From NCBI RefSeq assembly GCF_014204865.1, contig NZ_JACHMG010000001.1:5668501-5732500 (forward strand): a stretch of 64,000 bases of DNA. Direction: 5' to 3'. The DNA comes from Amycolatopsis jiangsuensis. GTDB taxonomy: Bacteria > Actinomycetota > Actinomycetes > Mycobacteriales > Pseudonocardiaceae. Every line of letters begins with the position of its first letter. The stretch's first letter is position 1. Below the pieces are notes generated by a model. It had not been told where the DNA came from. It worked only from the letters and a program-made list of their open reading frames with translations, and did no database searches. Below are positions 26,544-34,559 of the stretch, piece by piece. Made by a program: the position numbers and the translations under genes.

Positions 26544-28295
26544 TCACCGAGTGCTCAACTGCCACCCGGAAGAGGTCAGTTCGGCCGGGTTTCGCTCACC
26601 ATCGAGAACGGTACGGCCGCGTTCGGTGACTTTCACACCGTCGAGTGAAATCCCGCGTCCGGTGTAGTTCGGGTCGGTCGTGTAACGCCAGCGGAGGGTC
26701 GTAACGGCCGCTGCCGGCACGTCGGCCGATACCTGCCACCAGGCACGGTGCCCGTGGCCGGAGAGGGAAGTCACAGTCCCGGCGGGCGCACCCGGACCGG
26801 TCGCGTGGAGCGGGACTCGTTGCCAATTGACGCCGTCGGTGCTCGCTTCGAGCTGAAGCGGGTCGCTCGGCCCCTCGGTGTCCACGAAGGCGTGGAACGA
26901 CGCCCGCAGTGACCCGCTTCGTGACGACAGCGGCGGTGTACTGAGCGTGACCGTGGCGTCGTTGTCCGGGGCCGCGTACCAGGCGTCAAGGCCGACGACC
27001 GGACGCACTGCCATGGCCTTCGCGAGCGAAGTCGCCCAGACCTGGCGCGCGGTGTTGATGGATCCCCAGTCGCGCGTGGGGTGCACGCGGTTGGTGAGAA
27101 GCAGCGCGAAGGACCGCGACTCGGGGTCGATCACCAGTGTGGTGCCGGTGAACCCGGTGTGCCCCGCGGTGACCGGCGACGACAGCGCGCCCATGTACCA
27201 CGGCTGGTCGAGCTCGAAGCCGAGACCGTGGGCGTCGTCGGGGAAGCGCGCGTTGTAGTTCGTCAGCATCTTCTCGACGGTGTCCGGCCGCAGGATGCGG
27301 TGCCCGTGGTAACTGCCGCCGTTGAGGATCGTCTGGCAGAGCACCGCCAGGTCGCCCGCTGTGGAGAACACGCCCGCATGCCCCGCGACGCCGCCGAGCG
27401 ACCACGCGTTCTCGTCGTGCACCTGTCCGCGTACGAGGCCGCGCGGCGGGTCACTTTCGTACTCGGTCGCCGCGACCCGGCCCAGCTTGTCGGCCGGCGG
27501 GTTGTACCCCGTGTCGGCCATGCCGAGCGGCGCGGTGATGCTGTCGTGCACCACCTGGTCGAGCGGCTTGCCGGCGAGCTTCTCGATCACGAAGCCGAGC
27601 GTGAGCATGTTGAGGTCGGAGTACAGGTAGGTGCTGCCCGGCGCGTTCTTCAGCGGACTGCCGAGCACGGCCGCGCGCCGCGACGGGATGTCCGGATAGC
27701 CCTCCCACAGCGAGGGGGACGGGTCGGCGTCGAAGCCGGACGTGTGCGTGAGCAGCTGCTCGATCGTCACGTCCTGCTTGCCCTGCACACCGAACTCGGG
27801 CAGGTAACGCACCACCGGCGCGTTGACTTCCAGCTTGCCCTGGTCTGCGAGCTGCAGTGCGGCGATCGAGGTGAACAGCTTCGAGATCGACGCCAGGTCG
27901 AAAATGGTGTCGTCATGCATCGGAACCTGCTGGGCCAACGGCAGCTCGGTGCCCTTGGCGTCGGCGTAGCGCACGGCGCCGCCCACGGAGTAGCGGTCGA
28001 CCACCACACCGTCGTGCGCGAGCAGGCCCACGGCGCCGGAGAAGTGCGGGTGCCCGCTGGCGTCCGGCTCCGTCCAGCTCTTCAGGAACTGCTCGGCGTC
28101 GCGGATCGGCCGCTGGTCGAGTCCGGCGTCGCCGGGGCCGCCTTCGCGCAGGGTCGTGCTCGCCGGGGCGAAACCGTGCTGTGGCCGGTCGAAGCGCCCT
28201 TGGCCGGGCCTGCTGGTGGTCGTGGCTGCTCCCGCGGTCGTGGTGGCCGCGAGCAGGACGGCCAGCGTCACGACGAGCACTTTCCTAGCACGCAT
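26544..28295 (-). CDS. Secreted serine hydrolase/beta-lactamase-family protein (AmiE-like), with C-terminal beta-sandwich
   Basis: A 583-residue exported protein with a Sec signal (RARKVLVVTLAVLLAATTTAG). The serine-penicilloyl/class-C beta-lactamase domain spans about residues 65-410: SISK (S136-x-x-K139) holds the nucleophile and YSD the second motif. In B. subtilis the member encoded next to nagZ and namZ (AmiE) removes the L-alanyl peptide from MurNAc. The C-terminal 150 residues form a beta-rich domain resembling immune-inhibitor/MAM-like modules, which B. subtilis AmiE (441 aa) lacks. It follows namZ by 11 bp with GAGGAG as ribosome binding site, so it is in the same operon. Confidence 0.8.
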   Translation of the reverse strand: MRARKVLVVTLAVLLAATTTAGAATTTSRPGQGRFDRPQHGFAPASTTLREGGPGDAGLDQRPIRDAEQFLKSWTEPDASGHPHFSGAVGLLAHDGVVVDRYSVGGAVRYADAKGTELPLAQQVPMHDDTIFDLASISKLFTSIAALQLADQGKLEVNAPVVRYLPEFGVQGKQDVTIEQLLTHTSGFDADPSPSLWEGYPDIPSRRAAVLGSPLKNAPGSTYLYSDLNMLTLGFVIEKLAGKPLDQVVHDSITAPLGMADTGYNPPADKLGRVAATEYESDPPRGLVRGQVHDENAWSLGGVAGHAGVFSTAGDLAVLCQTILNGGSYHGHRILRPDTVEKMLTNYNARFPDDAHGLGFELDQPWYMGALSSPVTAGHTGFTGTTLVIDPESRSFALLLTNRVHPTRDWGSINTARQVWATSLAKAMAVRPVVGLDAWYAAPDNDATVTLSTPPLSSRSGSLRASFHAFVDTEGPSDPLQLEASTDGVNWQRVPLHATGPGAPAGTVTSLSGHGHRAWWQVSADVPAAAVTTLRWRYTTDPNYTGRGISLDGVKVTERGRTVLDGERNPAELTSSGWQLSTR

Positions 28296-28306
28296 GACCG
28301 TTCTCC

Positions 28307-29557
28307 TCAGCGATAGATCAGGTGGCGCCTGCGTTGACGGTCGAAGGCCATGAGCTCGGCGTGCCAGGATCCGGTGATTTCATCGACCCCGGCGCCGGCG
28401 TCGATCATCGTGCGCAGCCGCGCCGACCCGGACAGCTTGTCGATGGCCAGGTCCGGTCGCCACCCGAACTTGTCCGGAGCGACCCGTTTCGCCGTCACCA
28501 GCATCGCCACGGCGGTGCGGACCGCGTCGAACACACGCGGGTCGGTGACCGTGAGCTGTACGCCGCCGCAGGTCTCGTTCACGAACTTGCCGAACGTGGG
28601 CACGAAGTAGGTCTCGCGGAACGCAGCGCCCGGCAGCTGCAGCTTCTCCAGCTCCTCGCGCCAATGCCAGTCCATGTCGGGTGCGCCGATGATCTCGAAC
28701 GGCCTCGTGGTGCCTCGACCTTCGGCGAACACGGTGCCTTCGAACATCCCGGTACCGGGGTAGACGAGCGAGGTGTCCGGCGTCGGCATATTGGGGCTGG
28801 GCAGCACCCAGCGCAGGCCCGTGTCGGCGAAGAAGGCGTCGCGCTGCCATCCGCGTACCCGGATCACTTCGAGGTGCTTCAGTTCCGCGCCGTCGGCAGG
28901 CAGGAACTCAGCGGCGAAGAAGCGGGCGAGCTCGCCGACCGTCATACCGTGCTGCTGCGCGATGGGTTTCAGACCGACGCCCGAAGCGAACTTCGGGTCG
29001 AGTACCGGCCCGGCGAGCCGGCTGCCGATCGGGTTCGGGCGGTCCAGCACCACGAAACCCGCGCCGACCTTCGCGGCGGCCAGCATCGCCGTGTACAGCG
29101 ACCAGATGTAGGTGTAGAAGCGCGCGCCGACGTCGGCGATGTCGAAGACCACGGTGTCGAGCCCGGCCTTCGTGAACAGCGACGCGAGCTTGGTGGCGTC
29201 GGCGCCGTACGCGTCGTACACGGGAATGCCCGTGCGCGGGTCGTCGTAGTCGCCCTCGGAACCGCCGGCTTGCGCGCTGCCGCGGAAGCCGTGCTCGGGT
29301 CCGAAAGCCGCGACGGGTCGTACGCCGGCCGCCACCATCGAGTCGACGATGTGGTCACCGTTCGCGAGTACGCCGGTCGGATTGGACAGCACGCCGAGCT
29401 TGCGTCCGGCGAACGGACGCCATCCCTGCGCGGCGAGTTGTTCCGCCCCGGTGAGCACGCGCGGACCTGGTGCCGCCTGAGCCACGGCGGAGCTGGCCGC
29501 GAGCGCGGGCAACGCGACCGCGGGCACGGCGAGGAAGTTGCGACGGTTCAGGTTCAC
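28307..29557 (-). CDS. namZ: Exo-beta-N-acetylmuramidase NamZ (DUF1343 family), Tat-exported
   Basis: A 416-residue protein, close to the 414 of B. subtilis NamZ. It cleaves terminal MurNAc from wall glycan ends. The family motif GPEHGFRG (about residues 86-93), with its acidic residue, is present, as are DVGARFYTY, DRPNPIG and PSPNMPT. The N-terminus NRRNFLAVPAVALPAL is a twin-arginine (Tat) signal ending AVAQA, so it folds in the cytoplasm before export. GTG at 29557 overlaps the nagZ stop by three to four bases, showing translational coupling; a long upstream frame of 145 codons is antisense to nothing useful and is rejected. Confidence 0.92.
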   Translation of the reverse strand: MNLNRRNFLAVPAVALPALAASSAVAQAAPGPRVLTGAEQLAAQGWRPFAGRKLGVLSNPTGVLANGDHIVDSMVAAGVRPVAAFGPEHGFRGSAQAGGSEGDYDDPRTGIPVYDAYGADATKLASLFTKAGLDTVVFDIADVGARFYTYIWSLYTAMLAAAKVGAGFVVLDRPNPIGSRLAGPVLDPKFASGVGLKPIAQQHGMTVGELARFFAAEFLPADGAELKHLEVIRVRGWQRDAFFADTGLRWVLPSPNMPTPDTSLVYPGTGMFEGTVFAEGRGTTRPFEIIGAPDMDWHWREELEKLQLPGAAFRETYFVPTFGKFVNETCGGVQLTVTDPRVFDAVRTAVAMLVTAKRVAPDKFGWRPDLAIDKLSGSARLRTMIDAGAGVDEITGSWHAELMAFDRQRRRHLIYR

Positions 29558-31485
29558 CAGGTCAGCCCATGTCCGAAGGGATATTTGACGGTCTGCGTGT
29601 CCGCACCGGCGGGAACGTCGACCGGGAGCTTCCCGCTGGGTTTCGTCTCGCCCAGCACCACCTTGGCCAGCGCCTCGAGCGACGGAGTGAGGTAGCCGTA
29701 GGTGGCGAGCCAGGTGGGCACGGGGTTGTCGTACCCGGCGTCGTACGGGATTTGCGCGGCCACCGCGACCACGGGTTTTCCGGTGTCCATCAGGGCCTGC
29801 AGCAGCTTGTTCTGCAACGGGAACCCGCCGAGGTTGTTGGTGAGGACCACGACGAGGTCGGTGTTCTTCGCGGCCTCCACGGCTTCGGCTGTCTGCGCGT
29901 CCGACGGCGTCTGACCGGTCTGCAGCGCGGTCGTCTTCGTGCCGTGCGCGGTCATCCGTTCGGCGAGCGTCTGCGTGCTGGTCTCGCCCCACCCGGTGAC
30001 CAGCGCGGTGGCCGGCTTCTGCCGGAGCGGCAGCACCCCGGCGTCGTTCGCGATGGCAGTGATCGACCGGTCGGCGATGTCCTGGGAGGTCGCCAGGTGC
30101 TCCGGCGTGCCGACCTTGCGCCCGACCAGCGCCGGATCGTCGAACGGCGTGGTCAGGATCCCGCGCTTGAGCTTGAGTTTCAGCACCCGCAGCACGCTCT
30201 GGTCGATCCGCTGCATCGGCAGGTCACCGGACTTCACCGCGGCGAGCACCGAGTCGATCGCGAGGCCGAGGTCCACCGGCATGAGCAGCTGGTCCACCCC
30301 GGCCTTCAGCGCGAGCACGGGGATTTCCGCGTCGCTGTGCAGCTCGCGCACGCCCTGCATGCTGAGCGAATCGGTGACCACAACACCGTCGTAGCCGAGT
30401 TCACCGCGCAGCTTCCCGGTGATGATCGGCTGGGACAGGGTCGCCGGTTCCCCGGAGGGGTCGAGACTCGGGAACTGGATGTGCGCGCTCATGATCGAAT
30501 CGATCCCCGCCGCGATGGCGGCCTTGAACGGCGGCACGTCGATCTCCCGCCACTGCTGTTCGGACCGGTCGATCCGCGGCAGCCCGGTGTGGCTGTCGGT
30601 GGCCGCGTCGCCGTGTCCGGGGAAGTGTTTGGCAGTGGAGGAAACCGTCTCCGCGGCCGGTCCGGAATCCTGGTACCCGTGCACCTCAGCGGCCACGAAG
30701 TCACTGGCCAGCCCCGGCTGTCCGGAGAACGACCGCACCCCGATCACCGGATTGGCCGGATTGGAGTTGACGTCGGCGTCCGGCGCGTAGTCCTGGTTGA
30801 TCCCGACGGCCCGCAGCTCGTGCCCGAGCACGGTGGCAGCCTGCGTGCCCGCGGAAGTGTCCCGCCCGGCCGCCACGGCCATCGAGTTGGCGAACTCGGT
30901 GGCCGGCGCCCCCATCCGAGTGACCGTGCCGCCTTCCTGGTCGGTGCCGATCTGCAGCGGAATGTGCGCCCCGCTGCCGATCGCGGCCCGCTGAAGCCCG
31001 TTCGACAGCCGCGCGACCTGCTCCGGATCGTCGAAGTTGTCGCGGCTGTCGTTGTTGAAGTAGATGACCCCGCCGAGGTGGTACTTGCCGACCGCCTGAG
31101 CCGCGGTGTCCACGCCGAAGTCGGCCTGGTTCTTCGGGTCGACCTGGTCGGCGGCCGTCCCATTCACCCAGGTGACGAACAGCTGCCCGACCTTCTCCTC
31201 GAGACTCATCCCGCGCAACATCCGCCCGGCGGCCGCCTCGAGCTGCTCCGCCTGCCTTCCGCCAGTCCCGGCCGGGCTCGACAGGCCGTTCCCACTCGCC
31301 AGGCCGCCGGCGTTGCCCAGGCCGTCCTCACCCTCCAGCACGTTCGCACCAACCGGATCCCTCGACCCGCTCCCCGGTCCACCTGCTTCCGCCGCGGCCA
31401 CAGCGCCCGGCAACCCACCGCCGGCAAGCACCCCCACGAGCGAAACAGCCAGTACCGATCTCTTGCCCAGCCGGCCACGGATCAC
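29554..31485 (-). CDS. nagZ: Secreted beta-N-acetylglucosaminidase NagZ (GH3)
   Basis: A 643-residue glycoside hydrolase family 3 enzyme with a Sec signal (SVLAVSLVGVLAGG). The NagZ signature KHFPGHGDAATDSHTGLP (residues 286-303) contains the Asp/His catalytic acid pair, and the nucleophile is Asp372 in VVVTDSLSM. A second (ALVTGWGETS...) alpha/beta domain follows from about residue 470, as in Gram-positive secreted NagZ. GTG at 31485 is chosen since GGGAGGA lies 7 nt upstream; an ATG 24 bases earlier is weaker. First gene of the salvage operon; it removes GlcNAc from muropeptides outside the cell. Confidence 0.93.
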   Translation of the reverse strand: MIRGRLGKRSVLAVSLVGVLAGGGLPGAVAAAEAGGPGSGSRDPVGANVLEGEDGLGNAGGLASGNGLSSPAGTGGRQAEQLEAAAGRMLRGMSLEEKVGQLFVTWVNGTAADQVDPKNQADFGVDTAAQAVGKYHLGGVIYFNNDSRDNFDDPEQVARLSNGLQRAAIGSGAHIPLQIGTDQEGGTVTRMGAPATEFANSMAVAAGRDTSAGTQAATVLGHELRAVGINQDYAPDADVNSNPANPVIGVRSFSGQPGLASDFVAAEVHGYQDSGPAAETVSSTAKHFPGHGDAATDSHTGLPRIDRSEQQWREIDVPPFKAAIAAGIDSIMSAHIQFPSLDPSGEPATLSQPIITGKLRGELGYDGVVVTDSLSMQGVRELHSDAEIPVLALKAGVDQLLMPVDLGLAIDSVLAAVKSGDLPMQRIDQSVLRVLKLKLKRGILTTPFDDPALVGRKVGTPEHLATSQDIADRSITAIANDAGVLPLRQKPATALVTGWGETSTQTLAERMTAHGTKTTALQTGQTPSDAQTAEAVEAAKNTDLVVVLTNNLGGFPLQNKLLQALMDTGKPVVAVAAQIPYDAGYDNPVPTWLATYGYLTPSLEALAKVVLGETKPSGKLPVDVPAGADTQTVKYPFGHGLTW

Positions 31486-31559
31486 GATCGTCCTCCCAGT
31501 CTCGAGCACCGCCCGACGGTGAAGTCTCCACCGAACAGCACCGGTATCGGGAAGCTACT

Positions 31560-32640
31560 CACCGCGCCCCCGCGTTGTCCATCGGCCGAGCGTTGGAACG
31601 ACCCCCTTCGTCGTCCGAGCGTCAGGCTGTCGCCCCATCTCCGTCGCCGCGCTCAGCCGCCCTCGCTGTCAGCTGTCCATCTCCGCTGCCGCGCTCAGCC
31701 GCCCTCGCAGTCATTTGTCCTTGCGCTCAGCCGCCGTCGCGCTCAACTGCCCCCGCAGTCAGCTGTTCCCCATCTCCGCTGCCGCGCTCGTCTCCTGCAT
31801 CAACGCTGCCGCTCACCAGGCGCCTTGCTCGACAGCCGCAGCGCTAAGCTGCTGCGGCGCTAAACCCGGCCGCGATCAGCTGCTCCTCCATCAGCGCCCA
31901 GCTTCCCCTGCATCATCAGGCCGATCACTCCGCCCCTGTGCCGGCACGACCAGACGGCTTCCGGCCTATCGCCTGCTCACCCAACGTCTCGCACCGCACT
32001 TGACCGCCGCGGTCGGTGAGTTCGCTTCGCCGTCATACTTGCGAAAGTTGATGCTGTCTTCTGCTGGCCAGGAACGACGTCCCTGTCAAGCCCTCCAGCG
32101 TCGCAAGGACGCACGAAGACCCGTCATCGCCACGACGCTCAGCACATGAATCGCCTGCCCCGCGGCTCGTCTCCACATATCTCCCAGCAATCCCCGAGCG
32201 TTGACCGCTCCGCACACCCTGCTGAGCAACCGCCGCTCTGTTCGCTGGGGTTGCTCAGCGCACCGACTCGTCACGCTGAACGACTCCAGCTCCATCGCTC
32301 GATTCTTCGGCGCACCCGTCCGCTCCGCTCCGTTGCATGAACTCTTCAGCGCACCCACACCCGCCGTGGTGGACAACCCCCGGCACCTGCACCCACTGTG
32401 GTGGGCGACTCCCGGCACCTGCACCCGCCGTGGTGGGCAACCTCCGGCGCCTGCAACCGCCGTGGTGGGCGACTCCCGCTCTGCCGCTCGAGTTTCGCAC
32501 TGGCTCGCGGTTGCAGCACTGCCTCGCGGCTGCAGCACTGACCTGAATCTCGCTCAGTCGCTCGGCCCTCCCGCGCCGGCCTGCCGCGCTCAGCTCCTGT
32601 CCGCACGGTGCCCGCGGCGCGTCAGTCACCCGCCGACGGG
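31560..32640. repeat. Intergenic repeat-rich region upstream of nagZ (about 1.1 kb)
   Basis: No gene is supported here. The DNA is made of diverged copies of short GC-rich units: at about 31640-31860 words such as GCTCAGCCGCC and GTCAGCTGTCCATCTCCGC recur, at 32359-32478 there is a 32-nt tandem array, and both flanks carry further imperfect copies. Open frames exist on both strands but have no start context or protein-like composition. Promoter elements of the minus-strand nagZ operon probably lie near its left end (31486-31560). Confidence 0.65.
32359..32478. repeat. 32-nt tandem repeat, 3.75 copies
   Basis: Four consecutive units start at 32359, 32391, 32423 and 32455; each begins with ACCC or AACC, then CGCCGTGGTGGGC and a variable middle, and the first three end in CCTGC. 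The first three units are 32 nt exactly and the last is 24 nt. There are no non-repetitive spacers, so it is not a CRISPR array. Confidence 0.85.
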
Positions 32641-32671
32641 GTCTCATCCCGCAATTCCCCCTACGAACACT

Positions 32672-32708
32672 GGCGGCGCCCGTCGGCCAAGGGCCAACGG
32701 GCGCCGCC
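32672..32708 (-). terminator. 3' hairpin of the candidate Ms1-like RNA
   Basis: A 12-bp perfect GC stem with inner GGCC/GGCC pairing, read on the minus strand as GGCGGCGCCCGT then loop then ACGGGCGCCGCC. The sequence beyond is AGTGTTCG, not a clear U-tract. Confidence 0.7.
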
Positions 32709-32961
32709 TGCAGCGCGAACATCTCGGGCGACCAAGCGTGCAACTCTGGTCGTACCTTCATGGACTCGGCGTCCGGCGTCCCGGTACGCAGTCCCTAGAC
32801 GACGGGCCTCCCGCGGCGCGCTGCGCGTGGGTACCCGGAGTCCGCGCACGGAGGTTGCCCGGGGTGGCAGAGGCTTCTCTTCTACCTCTTCCCTGGCCGG
32901 ATCAACGTCCGCACTTACTTTCTACGCCGTGAGCCGGGTCACTTCAAGTGCGCGGACGGGT
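32672..32961 (-). ncRNA. Candidate Ms1/6S-like structured RNA (about 290 nt)
   Basis: This ORF-free segment lies directly downstream of the HAD phosphatase gene and in the same orientation, the position of Ms1 (MTS2823) next to Rv3661 in mycobacteria. On the minus strand a possible promoter TTGTCA-N16-TAACGG (32992-32965) would start RNA near 32961. The 5' part can fold: CGTCCGCGCACTT (32958-32946) pairs with AAGTGCGGACG (32916-32906). The 3' end is a strong hairpin, GGCGGCGCCCGT (32708-32697) with its complement (32683-32672), containing an extra GGCC/GGCC pair. The implied length, about 290 nt, matches Ms1 (about 300 nt). Homology by sequence has not been tested. Ms1 binds core RNA polymerase. 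Confidence 0.6.
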
Positions 32962-33062
32962 GCACCGTTACAGAGGCTCGATCTGGTGACAACAGCACTC
33001 CCCGCAGGGACAATCGGTCGCCGCGCGGGAACGAGTGGCCTCTCGTACCGCCGTGTGGGTGT

Positions 33063-33905
33063 TCAGTCGGACGGCGCCCGGAACCGACGGCGACGGCTCA
33101 GGCTGTACCACGTCGCACCGGCCGCGACCGCGCCCACACCGAACGCCACCATCCCCGCCGAACGGGCCGGAATCCGCGTCCGCAGCGACATCGGCCGCTC
33201 GAACGGCAGCACCGGCCACTCGCGCTCGTCGGCGACACGGCGGAGTGCCTTGTCCGGGTTGACCGCATGCGGGTGTCCCACCACCTCCAGTAGCGGAAGA
33301 TCCGTGCTGGAATCGGTGTAGGCGAAGCAGTCCGCGAGGTCGTACCCGTACTCGGCGGCTTGCTGTTTCGCCGCCACGGCCTTGTTTTCGCCATAGCAGT
33401 AGAAGTCGACCTGCCCGGAGTAGCAGCCGCCGACGATCTCCATGCGCGTGGCCACGCATCGCGTAGCGCCCAGCATCTCGGCGACAGGTGCGGCGACCTC
33501 CTCACCGGTGGCGGACAAGATCACGACGTCATGACCGTCGGCGAGGTGTCGTGCGATCAGATCGGTCGCTTCGACGTACACGAGCGGATCGACGACGTCG
33601 TGCAGCGTCTCGCGGACGATCGCGGAAACCTGTGCGACATCCCAGCCCGCGCAGAGGGCCGAAACCTCGGCGCGCATCCGCTCGGTCTTGTCGGCGTCGG
33701 CGCCGGCGAGCGAGAAGACCAGTTGCGCGTAGGCACTCCTCAGCGCGGCACGCCGGTTGATCAACCCCTCCTTGAGCAATGGCTTGCTGAACGCGAGTGC
33801 GCTGGAGGAAGCGATGATCGTCTTGTCGAGGTCGAAGAACGCGGCGACGCGCCGGGACGACTCTCCGTTGCGGGTTTCGGCCACGTGATCAGGATAGGCG
33901 CTCAC
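33063..33905 (-). CDS. HAD-superfamily phosphatase (SerB-like, HAD-IB)
   Basis: A 280-residue protein with the HAD motif I FFDLDKTI (about residues 23-30), motif II in VVILSATGEEVAAP, and motif III/IV in AYTDSSTDLPLLEVVGHPHAVNPD, all of the HAD-IB phosphoserine-phosphatase-like type. After the domain the C-terminus has a hydrophobic segment (MVAFGVGAVAAGATWYS) and a basic tail. It corresponds in position to Rv3661. It is divergent from ssd with 650 bp between. Candidate substrates are phospholipid or phospho-amino acid esters; none is proved. Confidence 0.85.
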   Translation of the reverse strand: MSAYPDHVAETRNGESSRRVAAFFDLDKTIIASSSALAFSKPLLKEGLINRRAALRSAYAQLVFSLAGADADKTERMRAEVSALCAGWDVAQVSAIVRETLHDVVDPLVYVEATDLIARHLADGHDVVILSATGEEVAAPVAEMLGATRCVATRMEIVGGCYSGQVDFYCYGENKAVAAKQQAAEYGYDLADCFAYTDSSTDLPLLEVVGHPHAVNPDKALRRVADEREWPVLPFERPMSLRTRIPARSAGMVAFGVGAVAAGATWYSLSRRRRFRAPSD

Positions 33906-34044
33906 CTCCGCCGGGTTGAACCCACACCAGTCCGCGCGTTCGCCGGAAAATTCATGACATGACGAACCTTCCCGCCTCGTTGCCGTTATCGAATCGTAGG
34001 TGTCGCTCGCGGCGCCAATGTGGATGCCGGGGAGTTACAGTAGA

Positions 34045-34145
34045 CCGGCTCGGTGTATCACCGGGCCGGTTCAGTCCGACCCCCCGGGGCTGAACCCCAG
34101 GCGGCCCTCGCCCCTCCCCCCTGGCGGGGGCCGCCCTCTTTTCCC
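34045..34145 (+). ncRNA. Structured leader or small RNA ending in an intrinsic terminator
   Basis: Three stems follow one another: CCGGCTCGGTG/CACCGGGCCGG (about 34045-34069), GGTTCAG/CTGAACC (34068-34074 with 34090-34096), and GGCGGCCC/GGGCCGCC (34100-34107 with 34128-34135, with an internal CGCC/GGCG extension). The last is followed by CTCTTTT. It could be an independent small RNA or a transcription attenuator in the ssd leader; TACAGT at 34036-34041 is a possible -10. Confidence 0.45.
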
Positions 34146-34450
34146 GCTCGTTTTCCGGGTTTCCGTCCTGTCCGTTGAGTTTGCGCCCGCCGCCGTCAGA
34201 GGTGGGCGAGCCGAACCCGTCTTGGTGCGGCCCGGGTGCGCAGACCTTCCCCAGGCCGGTGCGCGCCGCTGGATCTCCGGTGCCTTCTTTGCGACTCGCA
34301 GTCGCCGGTGTGGCGAAGCGTCCGATCCTGTTCTCCTGCATCGCTTCTCCTGCCCTTGTCCGGCAATCGTTTTCCCGCTCGGAATTGCTGTCTCCCATTG
34401 TCCAGGACGAGCCGGTATCGGACCCCGTCTCGCGGCGGTTTCCGGCCGAG

Positions 34451-34477
34451 TTGTCCACAACCCCCCGGTTGTCCACA
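34451..34477 (+). promoter_or_regulatory. Two DnaA boxes upstream of ssd
   Basis: TTGTCCACA, the actinobacterial DnaA-box consensus, occurs exactly at 34451-34459 and 34469-34477, two direct copies 18 bp apart. They lie 83-109 bp before the ssd start. They may allow DnaA to regulate the operon, or titrate DnaA. Confidence 0.65.
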
Positions 34478-34559
34478 GGAGGGCGAACTCGGCATTGCCA
34501 CGGCCGATGAGGGCGGACGACGGTGGAAGTCCGGCCCGTCAGACCCAGGGGAGGGACAC

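Larger units (their letters stand above)
33906..34559. promoter_or_regulatory. 654-bp regulatory region between HAD gene and ssd-tad operon
   Basis: No gene is supported. The region contains, from left to right, a set of paired hairpins ending in a T-run (34045-34145, annotated separately), one near match to a DnaA box at 34398-34406 (TTGTCCAGG), two exact DnaA boxes at 34451-34459 and 34469-34477, and GGGGAGGG upstream of the ssd ATG. It looks like the control region of the divergent tad operon. Confidence 0.65.

Noticed and set aside
29470..31863. A 797-residue plus-strand frame over nagZ.
   Set aside because: Antisense shadow of a GH3 enzyme with a clear catalytic signature; its last part runs into repeat DNA.
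31600..31863. A small plus-strand gene upstream of the repeat region.
   Set aside because: Frames are Ser/Pro/Ala-rich products of CTCAGCCGCC-type repeats and have no ribosome binding site.
32359..32478. CRISPR array.
   Set aside because: Repeats are contiguous with no unique spacers and only four units; no cas genes in the window.
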